Shown: piece after piece, positions 44,430 through 44,430 of the stretch
Numbering within the stretch: position 1 is the stretch's first letter
Layout of the letters: each line of letters begins with the position of its first letter
Assembly (NCBI GenBank): GCA_946887075.1
Contig: CAMPKA010000023.1
Location: forward strand, 1 to 44,430
Source: an uncultured Salinimicrobium sp.
GTDB taxonomy: Bacteria; Bacteroidota; Bacteroidia; Flavobacteriales; Flavobacteriaceae
Direction: 5' to 3'
Length of the DNA: 44,430 bases
The notes under the pieces: model-generated
Told to the model about the DNA's origin: nothing
What the model saw: only the letters and a program-made list of their open reading frames with translations
Databases searched by the model: none
Position numbers and translations under genes: made by a program

Positions 44430-44430
44430 C

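Overview
The window looks like a piece of a marine Bacteroidota chromosome, most likely Flavobacteriaceae. The evidence is the gene content (TonB-receptor-like barrel with a CarboxypepD_reg domain, GSCFA, DUF4230, DUF2797, DUF5522, GH3-like adenylase, FolK/deoxynucleoside-kinase fusion, long urocanase), the lack of Shine-Dalgarno sequences before most starts, and TAnnTTTG-type -7 boxes. The species cannot be named from the sequence. From about 5.9 kb onward the DNA is a compact, moderate-GC core chromosome. The first ~5 kb is clearly AT-richer and accessory.

Left, accessory end (1-5050). The tail of an unrecognised protein enters from the left edge and is followed by a small overlapping reading frame. 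A Bacteroidota-type tyrosine integrase on the minus strand is broken by two frameshifts. To its right lie a 45-nt 3' fragment of a tRNA-Met(CAT) gene, a hairpin terminator, and a two-gene cassette (unknown 206-codon protein plus an HTH-ImmA/IrrE metallopeptidase). An 18-nt copy of the same tRNA 3' end and a second terminator then follow. Paired 11-bp direct repeats sit beside both tRNA fragments. Together this reads as a stack of integrative elements that entered the same tRNA gene one after another; the intact tRNA would lie left of the window.

5.0-13 kb. A GNAT acetyltransferase, a small XRE regulator, a secreted DUF6263-like protein and an SRPBCC protein precede an arsenic-resistance locus: ArsI-like dioxygenase (minus), divergent from ArsR - metallophosphoesterase - ACR3 (plus). 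An ArsR-type palindrome overlaps the operon promoter. A ZIP-like membrane protein and a ClC channel/transporter follow on the minus strand.

13-28 kb. A DUF4403-like protein, Era, Der and a large outer-membrane beta-barrel protein are on the plus strand. A tightly overlapping minus-strand operon follows (M23 endopeptidase, MerR-type regulator, LemA, two TPM-domain proteins). Then come alaS with an overlapping GSCFA gene, a DUF4230 protein, and convergently an aromatic amino acid hydroxylase with unusual extra regions.

28-44.4 kb. A minus-strand set (DUF5522 mini-protein, urocanate hydratase, DUF4136 lipoprotein) ends in a strong terminator. Divergently there is an operon of a small membrane protein, a D-cysteine desulfhydrase/ACC-deaminase-type enzyme, a glucosaminidase-LysM lipoprotein and hemL. 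The remainder is a GH3-like protein, DUF2797, an AsmA-like giant, the FolK-dNK fusion, a SpoU/TrmH methyltransferase, mutS, and a complete tRNA-Gly(GCC) at the right edge behind a near-consensus Bacteroidota promoter.

The best candidate for something little described is the cassette between the two tRNA-Met fragments (2609-4255), together with the layered attachment sites around it. No CRISPR array, insertion sequence or rRNA was seen.
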